Shown here: positions 28,805 through 38,155 of the stretch, in pieces
How positions within the stretch are numbered: the stretch's first letter is position 1
Layout of the letters: the number at the start of each line of letters is the position of its first letter
Assembly (NCBI RefSeq): GCF_017876095.1
Contig: NZ_JAGINM010000002.1
Span: 186,001-250,000 of the forward strand
From: Azospirillum agricola
GTDB lineage: Bacteria; Pseudomonadota; Alphaproteobacteria; Azospirillales; Azospirillaceae
Direction: 5' to 3'
Length of the DNA: 64,000 nt
Notes under the pieces: model-generated
What the model saw: the letters and a program-made list of their open reading frames with translations, nothing else
Database searches by the model: none
Told to the model about the DNA's origin: nothing
Position numbers and translations under genes: made by a program

Positions 28805-29914
28805 TCAGGCCATCGCGCGCAGGTCGCGGAAGCCGATCATGCGGCGGCTGTCCTCGTCGAACAGGGCCAGACGCACGGTCTTCAGGCTGTCCCAGACGCC
28901 GATGCGGGCGACCTTCTGGAACTCCTGGATCGCCAGATGGCAATCGCGCAGACGGTAGTTCGGCACGCGCGACGCCAGATGATGGACGTGGTGATAGCCG
29001 ATGTAGCCGGTCACCCAATGCAGCCAGCGCGGCAGGTCGTAGAAGGAGCAGCCCTCGACCGCCGCCTCGTGGAAGTCCCACTCGTCCTGGCTGCGCCAGT
29101 AGACGTTCTCGAACTGGTGCTGCACGTAGAACAGCCAGATGCCGATGGTCGCCGCCAGGATCACCACAGGGGCCCACACCATCAGCACCGGCAGGGCGCC
29201 GAAGGCCAGCATGAAGGCGGCGAGGCCGCCGGCGATCATCGCGTTGGTCGACAGCACGCTGAGCCACGCCTTGACGTCGCGCGTCTGGTCGCCGAGCGGG
29301 AAGCGGAACTTCCACATGAACAGCACCGTCGGGCCGATGCCGAACAGCACGACCGGGTGGCGGTAGACGCGGTAGGCCAGACGCTTCCAGCGGCCGAGCG
29401 CCAGATACTCGCGCACCGTCAGGGTGTCGATGTCGCCGGTGCCGCGCTTGTCGAGGTTGCCGGAGGTCGCGTGGTGGATGGCGTGGTCGCGCCGCCAGAC
29501 CTCGTAGGGGGTGACGGTGAAGACGCTGAGGCAACGCCCCACCCAGTTGTTCGCCCAGTCGGCCTTGAAGAAGGAGCCGTGGCCGCAATCATGCTGGAGC
29601 ACGAACAGCCGGGTCAGGAACAGCGCCGCCGGCACCGCCAGCAGCAGGGTCAGCCAGTAGCCGACCTCCAGCGCGAAGCCCATCGCCGCGACCAGCGCCA
29701 CCAGGGGCAGCAGGGTGGTGGCGAGCTGGCCCAGGCTGCGGCTGGTCACCGGGCTCTTGTAATCGGCGAGCCGCTCCGCCCAGAAACGGGCCTGCGCCTT
29801 GCGGTGCGCGGCCTTGGCGGCCGGATCTTTCATGGAGGATGCGCAAGGCGGAACGGTGGTTTCGGCGGGCGAAACCGGGGCACCAAGCAGCGGCGCCGGA
29901 GCGGCAACGGTCAT
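28805..29914 (-). CDS. Membrane fatty acid desaturase
   Basis: 369 residues from the ATG at 29914 (341 from an in-frame ATG at 29833; neither has a strong ribosome site). The three histidine boxes of acyl-lipid desaturases are complete: HDCGH 108-112, HAIHH 144-148 and HHVHH about 308-312, each near membrane helices. They hold the di-iron centre that inserts double bonds into membrane lipids. Box spacing and the ATSGNLDKRGTGDIDTLT stretch fit the delta-12/omega-3 type. Likely a membrane-fluidity gene. Confidence 0.9.
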   Translation of the reverse strand: MTVAAPAPLLGAPVSPAETTVPPCASSMKDPAAKAAHRKAQARFWAERLADYKSPVTSRSLGQLATTLLPLVALVAAMGFALEVGYWLTLLLAVPAALFLTRLFVLQHDCGHGSFFKADWANNWVGRCLSVFTVTPYEVWRRDHAIHHATSGNLDKRGTGDIDTLTVREYLALGRWKRLAYRVYRHPVVLFGIGPTVLFMWKFRFPLGDQTRDVKAWLSVLSTNAMIAGGLAAFMLAFGALPVLMVWAPVVILAATIGIWLFYVQHQFENVYWRSQDEWDFHEAAVEGCSFYDLPRWLHWVTGYIGYHHVHHLASRVPNYRLRDCHLAIQEFQKVARIGVWDSLKTVRLALFDEDSRRMIGFRDLRAMA

Positions 29915-30054
29915 CGAGAAGGGGTTTCCGCGGTCAAAGTTGGCCAGGGGGTCGTCCGGACTGCAAAATAGCGTATGGCCGAAGGAAATACTGTCGCAAA
30001 GTTGGGGCGCGGCGATTTTTCCGCTTTCCGGAATGCTGCGGCGCACAGAATCCG

Positions 30055-31305
30055 TCAACCGTAACGTCTTTGTGCTTCCACGGTGAGACCCAGCCCGACC
30101 GACCCGAAGATGTTGCCCTCGACCACGCGGGCGCCCGGCGCCTCGGCCAGGATGGCGGCGCGGACCTGCGGCAGCAGGGTCGAGCCGCCGGTCAGGAACA
30201 CCGCGTCGATGCGGTCCGGCGTGACCCCCGCGTCGGCGAGGCAGGAGCGGATGCGGTCGCCGATCCGCCCCGCCAGCGCCCCGGTGGCGCGGTTCAGCCC
30301 GGCGACGTCGACCGGCAGCGCCAGCTCGCCGTCGCCCCAGTCGATCGCCAGCCGCGTTTCGTCCGAATCGGACAGGGCGATCTTGGCCCGCTCCACCGCC
30401 ATCGCCAGCGCGTGGCCCTGGCGGTGCTCGACGATGCCGATCAGCCGTTCGATATTGTCCGGCACGGCGGAATCGCGCCGGAAGCGCTCCAGCTCGGCCA
30501 TCGCCTTGTTGGTGTAGAGGAAGTTGATCTTCGACCAGGTCGCCAAGTCGAAATAGATGCTCCTGGGCGCCAGCAGCCCGGCCCGCTTCATGGCGCTGCC
30601 GTGGCCCAGCTCCGGCATGGCGGTGGCGAGGCTGAGGTCGCGGTCGAAGTCGGTGCCGCCGACGCGGATGCCGTCGTTGGCCAGGATGTCGCCCGAGCGG
30701 TCGGGCCTGCCGCGCCGCTCCGGCCCGATGCGGACGACCGAGAAGTCGGAGGTGCCGCCGCCGATGTCGGCGATCAGCGCCAGCTCCTCGCCGGGCACCT
30801 GCTGCTCGTAGTCGAGCGCGGCGGCGATCGGCTCGAACTGGAAGGACACCTCGCGGAAACCGGCGGCGCGCGCGATGGCGCCCAGCGTCTCCTCGGCCGC
30901 GGCGTCGCCGGCCGGGTCGCCATCGACGAAATGCACCGGGCGGCCGACCACAACGTCGGTCAGGGGAGCGCCGTGGGCGGCTTCGGCCCGCGTCTTCACC
31001 GTGTCGAGGAAGGTGCCGATCACCGCCCGGAAGCTGATGCGGCCCTTGCGCAGCGCGGTGTCGGCGTCGATCAGGTCGGTGCCGAGCATCGACTTGATGG
31101 AGCGCATCAGCCGGCCCTCGACTCCCGAGACGTAGGAATCGACGGCGGCCTGCCCGATGGTCACGGCGTCGGCCTCGAAATCGAAGAAGACCGCCGTCGG
31201 CAGCGTCGTCCGCACGCCGTCCAGCGCCAGCAGGCGGAAGGCGTCGCCGTCCCGCACGCCCAGCGTCGTGTTGGACGTCCCGAAATCGAGTCCGCAAGCC
31301 GTCAT
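30055..31305 (-). CDS. Hsp70-family protein, YegD-like
   Basis: 416 residues. The actin-like ATPase domain is complete: phosphate-1 loop GLDFGTSNTTLGV at 5-17, phosphate-2 loop IADIGGGTSDFSVV near 188-201, and adenosine loop FLTGGSTLLPQVR near 366. The usual substrate-binding domain of DnaK is missing, as in E. coli YegD, so it is an ATPase-only relative rather than a full chaperone. It lies 140 bases upstream of the desaturase on the same strand; that gap is AT-rich and probably carries the desaturase promoter. Confidence 0.9.
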   Translation of the reverse strand: MTACGLDFGTSNTTLGVRDGDAFRLLALDGVRTTLPTAVFFDFEADAVTIGQAAVDSYVSGVEGRLMRSIKSMLGTDLIDADTALRKGRISFRAVIGTFLDTVKTRAEAAHGAPLTDVVVGRPVHFVDGDPAGDAAAEETLGAIARAAGFREVSFQFEPIAAALDYEQQVPGEELALIADIGGGTSDFSVVRIGPERRGRPDRSGDILANDGIRVGGTDFDRDLSLATAMPELGHGSAMKRAGLLAPRSIYFDLATWSKINFLYTNKAMAELERFRRDSAVPDNIERLIGIVEHRQGHALAMAVERAKIALSDSDETRLAIDWGDGELALPVDVAGLNRATGALAGRIGDRIRSCLADAGVTPDRIDAVFLTGGSTLLPQVRAAILAEAPGARVVEGNIFGSVGLGLTVEAQRRYG

Positions 31306-31387
31306 CGCCCGTCCCCCTCCTGCCCTCCGGCCCCGGTCTGCGGGCCGCGGAAAAGGGGCGAGCGTATAACGGCTCCGGACGGCGGGA

Positions 31388-32395
31388 TCAAGACGCGCGT
31401 GCGGACAGGCGCGCGGACGCGAGGCCCGACAGCGCCGGCCGGCTGGCCAGCAGGATGGGCAGCAGGAACAGCATCAGGTTGGCCCAGGAGAAGCGGCGGT
31501 CGTCGCGTGGCGGCGGCGCCCATCCGCCGCTGGTGCCCTGATGCTCGGGCATGGCGGAGAGCACGCCGCCGGAGGTCGCCCGCGCCGGCCGGTTGGCGAA
31601 CATGTTGCGGTCGATGCCGTGCGCCATGGAGCGTTCGGCCAGAGCCGGCGCCACCGCGTTCGCCAGCGCGGCGAGCCGGCCCTCGGCGCCGACGAACAGC
31701 TCGCGCTGGGGGGAGTCCGCCAGCGCGACGATGGCGGCGGCGACCTCCTCCGGCTGGTGGATCGGCTCCATCGGCTTGACGGCGCGGCCGGTGTAGTTGG
31801 CGGCGTGCTGCCACAGCGGCGTGTCGACGGCGGCGGGCATCACGGTGCAGATGTGGATGTCGGGTTCGTCGACCAGTTCCTGGCGCAGCGATTCGGTGAA
31901 GCCGCGCACCGCGAACTTGCTGCCGACATAGGCGGTGGCGTAGCGCTGGCCGACGTTGGCGACCATCGAGGCGGTGTTGATGACGACGCCCCGCCCCTCG
32001 TCGAGGAAATGCGGCAGCACCGCGCGGCAGCCATGGACGACGCCGAAGAAGTTGGTCTGGACGACCCGCTCGAAGACGTCCTCCGGCGTCTCCTCGAAGC
32101 TGCCGAGCGCCAGCACGCCCGCGTTGTTGACCCAGACGTCGATGCCGCCGAAGCCGGCCAGCGCCCGCTCGGCGAGGCGGCGCACACCGTCCTGGTCGGT
32201 GACGTCGGTCGGCACCACCATGGCGCGCCCGCCGGCCTCGACGCAGGCCTCGGCCACCTCGTGCAGGGCGGCCAGCCGCCGCGCCGCCAGCACCACCGAG
32301 GCGCCCCGCCGCGCGAACTCCAGCGCCGTCGCGCGGCCGATGCCGCTGGAGGCTCCGGTGATGACCACCACCCTGTCGTCGAACCGCGTCGCCAT
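31388..32395 (-). CDS. Short-chain dehydrogenase with hydrophobic C-terminal tail
   Basis: 335 residues. Cofactor loop TGASSGIG at 13-20, NNAG at 90-93, and catalytic Ser143, Tyr156, Lys160 (YVGSK) are all present. After the normal domain (about 250 residues) there is an extension of some 85 residues ending in a hydrophobic stretch (LMLFLLPILLASRPALSGLASARL), possibly a membrane anchor. The substrate is not known. GGGAG ten bases before the ATG supports the start. Divergent from tusA. Confidence 0.85.
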   Translation of the reverse strand: MATRFDDRVVVITGASSGIGRATALEFARRGASVVLAARRLAALHEVAEACVEAGGRAMVVPTDVTDQDGVRRLAERALAGFGGIDVWVNNAGVLALGSFEETPEDVFERVVQTNFFGVVHGCRAVLPHFLDEGRGVVINTASMVANVGQRYATAYVGSKFAVRGFTESLRQELVDEPDIHICTVMPAAVDTPLWQHAANYTGRAVKPMEPIHQPEEVAAAIVALADSPQRELFVGAEGRLAALANAVAPALAERSMAHGIDRNMFANRPARATSGGVLSAMPEHQGTSGGWAPPPRDDRRFSWANLMLFLLPILLASRPALSGLASARLSARAS

Positions 32396-32569
32396 CTGCC
32401 GTTCACTCCCGAATTCCGAACGCTCCGCCACCGACAACAGAAAGGCGTCCGGAATGTCGCGGCGGCGCGGGGTCCGCGCCAACCGGCTGGAGTAGGTCCG
32501 GCGAACCCGCTACAGTCATACGCCCGGTAAGGGTTTGGTTTTCCCGGAAACGGATAAGGAGCGGGCGCG

Positions 32570-32824
32570 GTGCCGGCGAGAGAGCTTGACGTGACGGGGC
32601 TGCATTGCCCGCTGCCCATCCTGCGGACACGGGCGCTCCTGGACCGCATGGCGCCGGGGGAGGAGGTGATCGTCACCGCGACCGACCCGGCCTCGGTCAT
32701 CGACTTCAAGCATTTCTGCAACACGACCGACAACCTGCTGGTCGCTCACGAGGTCCGGGCCGAGACACGCCCCGACGCCGCCCACGCCACCCTGTTCGTC
32801 TACCACATCCGGCGCGGCGGCTGA
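32570..32824 (+). CDS. tusA: TusA family sulfur carrier protein
   Basis: 84 residues from a GTG start with a strong AAGGAG site. The active cysteine is Cys13 in the family motif CPLPILR, and the rest keeps the TusA pattern (LDRMAPGEEVIVTATDP, SVIDFKHFC). TusA proteins pass persulfide sulfur for tRNA thiolation, molybdenum cofactor or sulfur oxidation. The next gene (DUF2478-DUF364) starts 28 bases on, and DUF1244 follows, so a sulfur or metal-related operon is plausible but unproven. Confidence 0.9.
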   Translation: MPARELDVTGLHCPLPILRTRALLDRMAPGEEVIVTATDPASVIDFKHFCNTTDNLLVAHEVRAETRPDAAHATLFVYHIRRGG

Positions 32825-32852
32825 GCCCGTCCCGGTCGCGGAAGGATTCCCG

Positions 32853-34130
32853 ATGCCGCCTTCCCTGTCTCCTTCCCTGCCCCCCGCCCTGTCTCCCGCC
32901 CTGCCGCCGCCGCTGCGCCCCGGCGCCGTCATCCACGGCCCCGGCTCGGTCGGGGTCGACAGGCTGCTGGACGATTTCGCGGCGGAATTGATCCGCCGGG
33001 GCTTCCGCGTCGGCGGGCTGGTCCAGCGCAACCACGGCGCCATCGACGACGCCTGCGCCGAGGTGATGGAACTGGTGGACGTCGCCACCGGCCACGCCTT
33101 CGACATCACCCAGCGGCTGGGCCGGGAATCGCAATCCTGCCGGGTCGACCCCACCGGGGTCGCCGACGCCAGCCAGGCGGTGCGCCGCGCGCTGGCCGAG
33201 CGGGTCGACCTGCTGGTGATCAACAAGTTCGCCGGGCTGGAGGCGACCGGCGACGGGCTGATCGACGAGATGCTGGCCGGCATCGCCGACGGCATCCCGC
33301 TGCTGACCAGCGTCGGCAGCCGCTACCTCAACGAATGGCAGGCGGCGACCGGCGGCTTCAGCGACTGGCTGGCCCCGACCATGGAGGCGCTGTGGCGCTG
33401 GTGGGGGCCGCAGCGGCTCTACGAGGATCTGCTGCTCGGCGTCGCCGACGTTCCGGTCCGCCGCGTGGTGGTCGGCGCCCAATGGGCGCTGGTGGAGACG
33501 GACGAGGGCTCCGGCCGGAGCGGACTGGGCGTCGCCGCCCGCCAGACGCCCGGCAACGGCCAGGAGCCGACGGAGCGCTGGGCCGGAAGGAGCCTGCGCG
33601 ATCTCGCCGCGCTCGCCGCGCGCGGCTGGGATCCGCTGGACCTCGTGGTCGGGATGGCGGCGATCAACGCCCATTACAACCGCCCCGGCCTGACCGGCGC
33701 CGCCGGCAACGGGCTGGACCTGTTCGCCGGGGTCGAGGGGCGCGTCGTGGTGGTCGGCGGCTTCCCGCAGATCGCCAGCCGCCTGCCGCGCGCCCAGGTG
33801 ATCGACATGGCACCGCGCGACGGCGAGTATCCGGAGGCCGCCTGCGACTGGCTGCTGCCCGGCGCCGAGGCGGTGGCGATCACCGCCTCGACCTTCGCCA
33901 ACCGCACCCTGCCCCGCCTGCTGCGCGTCGCCGCCGGCGCGCGGATCGCCCTGATCGGTCCCGGCACGCCGCTGACCCCGCGCCTGTTCGCCTACGGCAT
34001 CGAATCGCTGGCCGGCTTCGTCGCGGAGGACCGCGACGCGGTGGCCCGCACCATCGCGGCCGGCGGCGGGTCGCGCGATTTTCACCCGCATGGCCGGATG
34101 GTCACGCTGCACCGGCCGCCCATCTCATAA
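32853..34130 (+). CDS. DUF2478-DUF364 fusion protein
   Basis: 425 residues. After a repetitive Pro/Leu/Ser start (residues 3-22, five 12-base units), residues 28-190 match the DUF2478 NTPase-like family (VIHGPGSVGVDRLLDDFAAE, LLVINKFAGLEATG, IPLLTSVGSRYLNEW), normally found in molybdate-transport clusters. Residues 195-425 match the DUF4213/DUF364 putative heavy-metal chelation family (VVGMAAINAHYNRPGL, RVVVVGGFP, ALIGPGTPLTPRLFAYGI). I know no function for the fusion; metal (Mo?) handling is the best inference. It follows tusA and precedes DUF1244. Confidence 0.75.
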   Translation: MPPSLSPSLPPALSPALPPPLRPGAVIHGPGSVGVDRLLDDFAAELIRRGFRVGGLVQRNHGAIDDACAEVMELVDVATGHAFDITQRLGRESQSCRVDPTGVADASQAVRRALAERVDLLVINKFAGLEATGDGLIDEMLAGIADGIPLLTSVGSRYLNEWQAATGGFSDWLAPTMEALWRWWGPQRLYEDLLLGVADVPVRRVVVGAQWALVETDEGSGRSGLGVAARQTPGNGQEPTERWAGRSLRDLAALAARGWDPLDLVVGMAAINAHYNRPGLTGAAGNGLDLFAGVEGRVVVVGGFPQIASRLPRAQVIDMAPRDGEYPEAACDWLLPGAEAVAITASTFANRTLPRLLRVAAGARIALIGPGTPLTPRLFAYGIESLAGFVAEDRDAVARTIAAGGGSRDFHPHGRMVTLHRPPIS

Positions 34131-34158
34131 GAAGACCACCAGGAGAGAGAGACACACC

Positions 34159-34491
34159 ATGGCCGATCTGGATCCCCAGACCCGAGTCGAGCTGGAAGCC
34201 GCCGCCTTCCGCGGTCTGGTCGAGCATCTGCGCAAGCGCACCGACGTGCAGAACATCGACCTGATGAATCTCGCTGGCTTCTGCCGCAACTGCCTGTCGA
34301 AATGGTACGCCGCCGCCGCGAAGGAACGCGGTGTCGCCCTGTCCGACGAGGACGCCCGCGTCGCCGTCTACGGCATGCCCTATTCCGAATGGAAGGCCAA
34401 GCACCAGAAGGAGGCCAGCCCCGAGCAGCAGCAGCGCTTCGAGGACACCAAGCCCCTGCACGCCGAGATCAGCGGCCACACCGCGCGCTGA
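34159..34491 (+). CDS. DUF1244 family protein
   Basis: 110 residues, full length for DUF1244. Typical marks are DVQNIDLMNLAGFCRNCLSKW near 29-49 with two conserved cysteines (FCRNC) and VYGMPYSEWKAKHQ near 74. Small, soluble, widespread in alphaproteobacteria; function unknown. AGGAGAGAG precedes the ATG. It lies 28 bases after the DUF2478-DUF364 gene and is probably the last gene of the tusA operon. Confidence 0.9.
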   Translation: MADLDPQTRVELEAAAFRGLVEHLRKRTDVQNIDLMNLAGFCRNCLSKWYAAAAKERGVALSDEDARVAVYGMPYSEWKAKHQKEASPEQQQRFEDTKPLHAEISGHTAR

Positions 34492-34508
34492 CCCCGTCAC
34501 ACGCCCCC

Positions 34509-35135
34509 TCAGGCGCTGACCGAGAAGGGCTGCACGACGGCCTCGAACGGCTCCAGCGCCTCGCAGGCGGCGGCGTGGGCCGCCAGGGCGGGCCAGCGGG
34601 CCGCGTCGAAGACGCCGGGATGCGCCTCGCCGACGAAGCGCAGGACGCAGCCGACCGCGATGTCGGCGTGCCCGATGGCGCCACCGAACCACCAGGGACC
34701 GGGACGCCCGGCCCGGTCGGCCTCCAGCGCGTCGAGAACGCCGGCGATCTGCGACGCGCAGCGCTCGATCCAGACCGCCGACGTCTCCTGGTGGAGCACC
34801 CGCTCATACACCAGGCTCACCGCCTTGTCGGCGAGGCCGGTCGCCAGGGCGCAGACCTTCAACGCCCGGCGCCGCTCCGGCCCGTGCCGCGCGATCAGGG
34901 CCCGATCCGGTCCGGCCAACTCGTCGAGATGGTCGAGGATGGCGCCGCTTTCGATCAGCACCTCGCCGTCGTCGAGAACCAGGGTGGGAACGCGCTTCAG
35001 CGGGTTGAAGCGGGCAACCTCCGCCGCGTCGCCGAAGACCGACCAGGGCCGGTGTTCATAAGCGATTCCGTAAAGCCGGAGCGCGATGGCCACGCGCCGC
35101 ACGAAGGGGGAATCATATTGACCGATCAGGATCAC
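34509..35135 (-). CDS. Glutathione S-transferase family protein
   Basis: 208 residues from GTG at 35135, which has GGAGG five bases upstream. The thioredoxin-like N-domain starts ILIGQYDSPFVRRVAIAL with a Ser in the catalytic position and has the glutathione-binding pair RVPTLVLDDGEVLIESGAIL near 48-66. The helical C-domain follows. Substrate unknown; general detoxification or reductase role. It is convergent with DUF1244 and divergent from the receiver-ATPase gene. Confidence 0.88.
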   Translation of the reverse strand: MILIGQYDSPFVRRVAIALRLYGIAYEHRPWSVFGDAAEVARFNPLKRVPTLVLDDGEVLIESGAILDHLDELAGPDRALIARHGPERRRALKVCALATGLADKAVSLVYERVLHQETSAVWIERCASQIAGVLDALEADRAGRPGPWWFGGAIGHADIAVGCVLRFVGEAHPGVFDAARWPALAAHAAACEALEPFEAVVQPFSVSA

Positions 35136-35262
35136 CGTTGCCTCCACCGACAGGACCGATGTTTGGACGGCGACCCTAGCATGATCCCCGCCGGCAACCG
35201 ACGGATTCCCGGAGACGTCCCGCCCGTCGTGACGTTCCCGCAATGCGTCGCGCACGTTACAA

Positions 35263-35312
35263 TTTCAACGAGAACCGTTTTTAAGTTAAAATCACTCCTA
35301 ACTTGAGTTAGG
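35263..35312 (+). promoter_or_regulatory. Promoter and operator-like palindrome before the receiver-ATPase gene
   Basis: In an AT-rich patch, TTTCAA (35263) and TAAAAT (35287) have an 18-base spacing and could be -35 and -10 elements. Directly after lies CCTAACT-TG-AGTTAGG (35297-35312), a palindrome with seven-base arms, where a repressor would block the start of transcription. The next gene starts at 35386. Confidence 0.5.
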
Positions 35313-35385
35313 TAGAGAGCCGGCGGTCTCTTTGAAACCACCGCGATTTGCCGCCGCCCCACCCGCCGCCCCACCCGCCGGAGAC

Positions 35386-36333
35386 ATGCGGAACATGGCC
35401 GAACCCGTCACCGCCCTGGTTGTCGACGACGAGGAAATGACGCGTGCCATCGTGGCCGGCTATCTGGCCCGCATCGGATACCGCACGCTCGAGGCCGAGA
35501 CGCTGGCGCAGGCGTGGAGCATCCTGAACACCCCCGACGTCACCATCCATGTCGCCCTGCTCGACCGCCGCCTGCACGACGGCGACGGTCTGGAGCTGTA
35601 CGAGCGCATGAAGGCGGTGCCGGCGCTGGCGGAGATTCCGGTCATCATCCAGACCATCTCCGACAGCAGCGCCGAGATCGCCGCGGCGGTCCGCGCCGGT
35701 GTCTTCCACTACCTCATCAAGCCCTACGACGGCGCCCTCCTGCGTTCCGTCGTCCGCGCGGCGGAGGAAAGCTCCGGACGGATGAAAAGCCTGCGCGGCA
35801 ATCTGCGCTCGCGCGCCGACGCCATCGCCCTGCTGCGCGACGCGACCTTCCGTTTCCGGACCCCGCAGGAGGCGCAGAATCTCGCCATCGCCCTGTCCTC
35901 GCTCGCCAACACCACCCACAGCCTGACCTTCGGGCTGTCGGAAATCCTGATGAACGCGGTGGAGCACGGCAATCTCGGCATCGGCTTCGAGGCCAAGAGC
36001 ATCCTGAAGGTGGACGGCAAGCTGGGCGGGGAGATCGAGCGGCGGCTCGCCCTGCCGGAGAATCGCGACAAGCACGCGACCCTGCGTGTCGAGCGCGGCG
36101 ACGACCGCATCGTCTTCACCGTCACCGACACCGGCCCCGGCTTCGATTCGAGCCGCTACCTGACGCTCGACGCCTTCCAATCGACCGCCACCCACGGGCG
36201 CGGCATCGCGCTGGCCCGCATGGTCGGCTTCGACCGGCTCACCTATGTCGGCACCGGCAACCAGGCGGTCGGCGTCGTCGACCTCACCCGGTCCGGGCCG
36301 GACGCCGACGGTCCCACGGCCGGCGGCCGGTAG
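35386..36333 (+). CDS. Receiver domain fused to a HATPase (anti-sigma-type) domain
   Basis: 315 residues. The receiver (about 9-130) has the acidic pair Asp14-Asp15, phosphoacceptor Asp60 in ALLDRRLHDGDG and Lys in YLIKPYDG. It is followed by a GHKL ATPase-like domain: N-box EILMNAVEHGN near 188-198, G1 TDTGPGFD near 246 and G2 THGRGIALAR near 269. No phosphorylatable histidine (HisKA) is seen, so it resembles the RsbW-like output of partner-switching regulators rather than a kinase. ATG at 35386 (GGAG just before) or 35395. Target unknown. Confidence 0.83.
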   Translation: MRNMAEPVTALVVDDEEMTRAIVAGYLARIGYRTLEAETLAQAWSILNTPDVTIHVALLDRRLHDGDGLELYERMKAVPALAEIPVIIQTISDSSAEIAAAVRAGVFHYLIKPYDGALLRSVVRAAEESSGRMKSLRGNLRSRADAIALLRDATFRFRTPQEAQNLAIALSSLANTTHSLTFGLSEILMNAVEHGNLGIGFEAKSILKVDGKLGGEIERRLALPENRDKHATLRVERGDDRIVFTVTDTGPGFDSSRYLTLDAFQSTATHGRGIALARMVGFDRLTYVGTGNQAVGVVDLTRSGPDADGPTAGGR

Positions 36334-36351
36334 GGTCGGCGGCCGGCGGTG

Positions 36352-37656
36352 TCAGCGGCCGCCGCAGACGCGACGCACGAAGGCGTCGATGTCGCCGTGC
36401 AGGGTCGCCGCCCGCCGCGCCAGATCACCGGCCGATGCCAGGACCTGGCTGGCGGCGGCGCTCGCCTCCTGCGCGCCGCCCGACACCTGGGTGACCGCGC
36501 CGGCCACCGTCCGCACGCCGTCGGAGGCGTCGTGGATCGACCGGCTGATGCCGCCGATGGCCGCGCTCTGCTCCTCGGCGGCCCCGGCGATGCCGACGGC
36601 GATCTCGTCGATGTCGTGGATGATGGCGCCGATGTGGCGGATCGCCTCGGCGGCGTCGCGGCTCACCGCCTGCACCTGGGCGACCTGGGCGTGGATGTCC
36701 TCGGTGGCCTTGGCGGTCTGGCTGGCGAGGTTCTTCACCTCGGTCGCGACGACGGCGAATCCCTTTCCGGCCTCGCCCGCCCGCGCCGCCTCGATGGTGG
36801 CGTTCAGCGCCAGCAGGTTGGTTTGGCCGGCGATGGCGTTGATCAGGGTGACCACCTCGCCGATCTGTTCGGAGGCCGCGATCAGCAGGCCGATGGTGCG
36901 GTCGGCGTCGGCGACCTTGCCGACCGATTCCCGCGCCAGCGTCGCGGTGCGGGTGACGCCGCGCGCCACCTCGCCGATCGCGCCGGACACCTCGCCGGTC
37001 GCGGCGGCGACGCCGTCCACGTTCACCGACACCTGCCCGGCCGCCGAGGCGGCGGAGGTCGACTGCTCGCTCGCCACCGACGCGACGTGGGTCATCGACG
37101 ATGAAGCCGATTCCAGCTGCGCGGCGCTGGCCGAGAGGCTCTGCGCCACGCCCTTGATGTTGTCGCCGATGCGGGTGGCGCTGTCGACGAACTCGCGGCT
37201 CTTGCCGTCCATCGCGTCCAGCCCGGCGTTGATCGAACGGGAATAGGCGCCGAACTCGCCCAGCATGCCGGTCATCACGATGCGGCGGAAATAGCGCCCC
37301 TCCGCCGCGAAGCGCATCGCCGCGTTGGCCTCCTTGCCGAAGGATTCCACGCGGTCCAGCAGGCGGTTGAGCGTGCGCAGCAGGTCGGCGATCTCGTTGT
37401 GGCCATGGATGTGCAGGACGCGCGGTTGCAGGTCGCCGCGCTCCGCCGCCGCCAGCACCGCCCCGGCGCGGGCGAGCGACCGGGCGGTCAGCGCCAGCCA
37501 GCGCGCCATGAGGATGGAGCCGGCCAGCGCCGCCAGGGCGAGCGCCGCCATGTCCCAGCGTCCGCCCATCCCGCCCAGCGCCGCCTGGAACGCGGCCAGC
37601 GCCCCGACCAGCCAGACCGCGATCCGCGCCTTAGAGACCGAGGACAAATTCGTCAT
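36352..37656 (-). CDS. Methyl-accepting chemotaxis protein without periplasmic sensor
   Basis: 434 residues. Two closely spaced membrane helices (about 12-28 and 36-52) leave almost no periplasmic part. A HAMP-like linker precedes a cytoplasmic signalling domain with [19 protein letters not shown] near 278. Its N-terminus overlaps the end of the upstream PAS gene by 26 bases. Together they equal one Aer energy-taxis receptor cut in two: Aer has PAS, membrane anchor, HAMP and signalling domain in one chain. Confidence 0.92.
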   Translation of the reverse strand: MTNLSSVSKARIAVWLVGALAAFQAALGGMGGRWDMAALALAALAGSILMARWLALTARSLARAGAVLAAAERGDLQPRVLHIHGHNEIADLLRTLNRLLDRVESFGKEANAAMRFAAEGRYFRRIVMTGMLGEFGAYSRSINAGLDAMDGKSREFVDSATRIGDNIKGVAQSLSASAAQLESASSSMTHVASVASEQSTSAASAAGQVSVNVDGVAAATGEVSGAIGEVARGVTRTATLARESVGKVADADRTIGLLIAASEQIGEVVTLINAIAGQTNLLALNATIEAARAGEAGKGFAVVATEVKNLASQTAKATEDIHAQVAQVQAVSRDAAEAIRHIGAIIHDIDEIAVGIAGAAEEQSAAIGGISRSIHDASDGVRTVAGAVTQVSGGAQEASAAASQVLASAGDLARRAATLHGDIDAFVRRVCGGR

Positions 37657-38155
37657 AGCTCATGCCCTTCCCGCGCAGGAGTTCGTCCAGCATCCCGGCC
37701 GAGGCCGCCATGGCGTCGGAGGGCGCGCGGTGGCGCGCCTCCTCCTCCCGCAGCGCGGCGTACAGGCCGATGGCCGCCTCCACCGCCCGGCGCTCGGGCA
37801 GGCGGCGGCTGGAATGGTAGCCGGCGATGGTGCCGTCCGTGTCGAGCAACGGCGTGACATGGGCGAGCACCCAGTAATGGTCGCCGTTGCGCGCCCGGTT
37901 CACGACATAGGCGAAGATCTCGTGGCCGCCCTTGATGCGCTCCCACAACAGTCGGTAGACGCAGCGCGGCATGTCGGGATGGCGCACGATGTTGTGCGGA
38001 CGCCCGAGCAGCTCGTCCTCGGAGAAGCCGCTGACCCGCAGGAAGACGTCGTTGGCGTAGGTGATGACGCCCTTGAGATCGGTCTTGGAAACGATGATCT
38101 CATCGGCCGCGAACCTGCGTTCGTGGCCGGTCAGGGGTGCTCTGGTCGAGGTCAT
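37631..38155 (-). CDS. Aer-like PAS sensor protein
   Basis: 174 residues. The PAS fold (about 20-130) carries the pattern of the FAD-binding PAS of Aer: [24 protein letters not shown] and [14 protein letters not shown]. No membrane helix or signalling domain follows; instead a 45-residue helical tail leads into the overlap with the chemotaxis receptor gene. It probably senses redox or oxygen through FAD and signals to the neighbour protein. FAD binding is inferred by similarity. Confidence 0.88.
   Translation of the reverse strand: MTSTRAPLTGHERRFAADEIIVSKTDLKGVITYANDVFLRVSGFSEDELLGRPHNIVRHPDMPRCVYRLLWERIKGGHEIFAYVVNRARNGDHYWVLAHVTPLLDTDGTIAGYHSSRRLPERRAVEAAIGLYAALREEEARHRAPSDAMAASAGMLDELLRGKGMSYDEFVLGL

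Noticed and set aside
29915..30054. Small gene in the gap between the desaturase and the Hsp70-like gene
   Set aside because: Only an AT-rich stretch likely to be a promoter is seen; no frame has a ribosome site and sensible codons.
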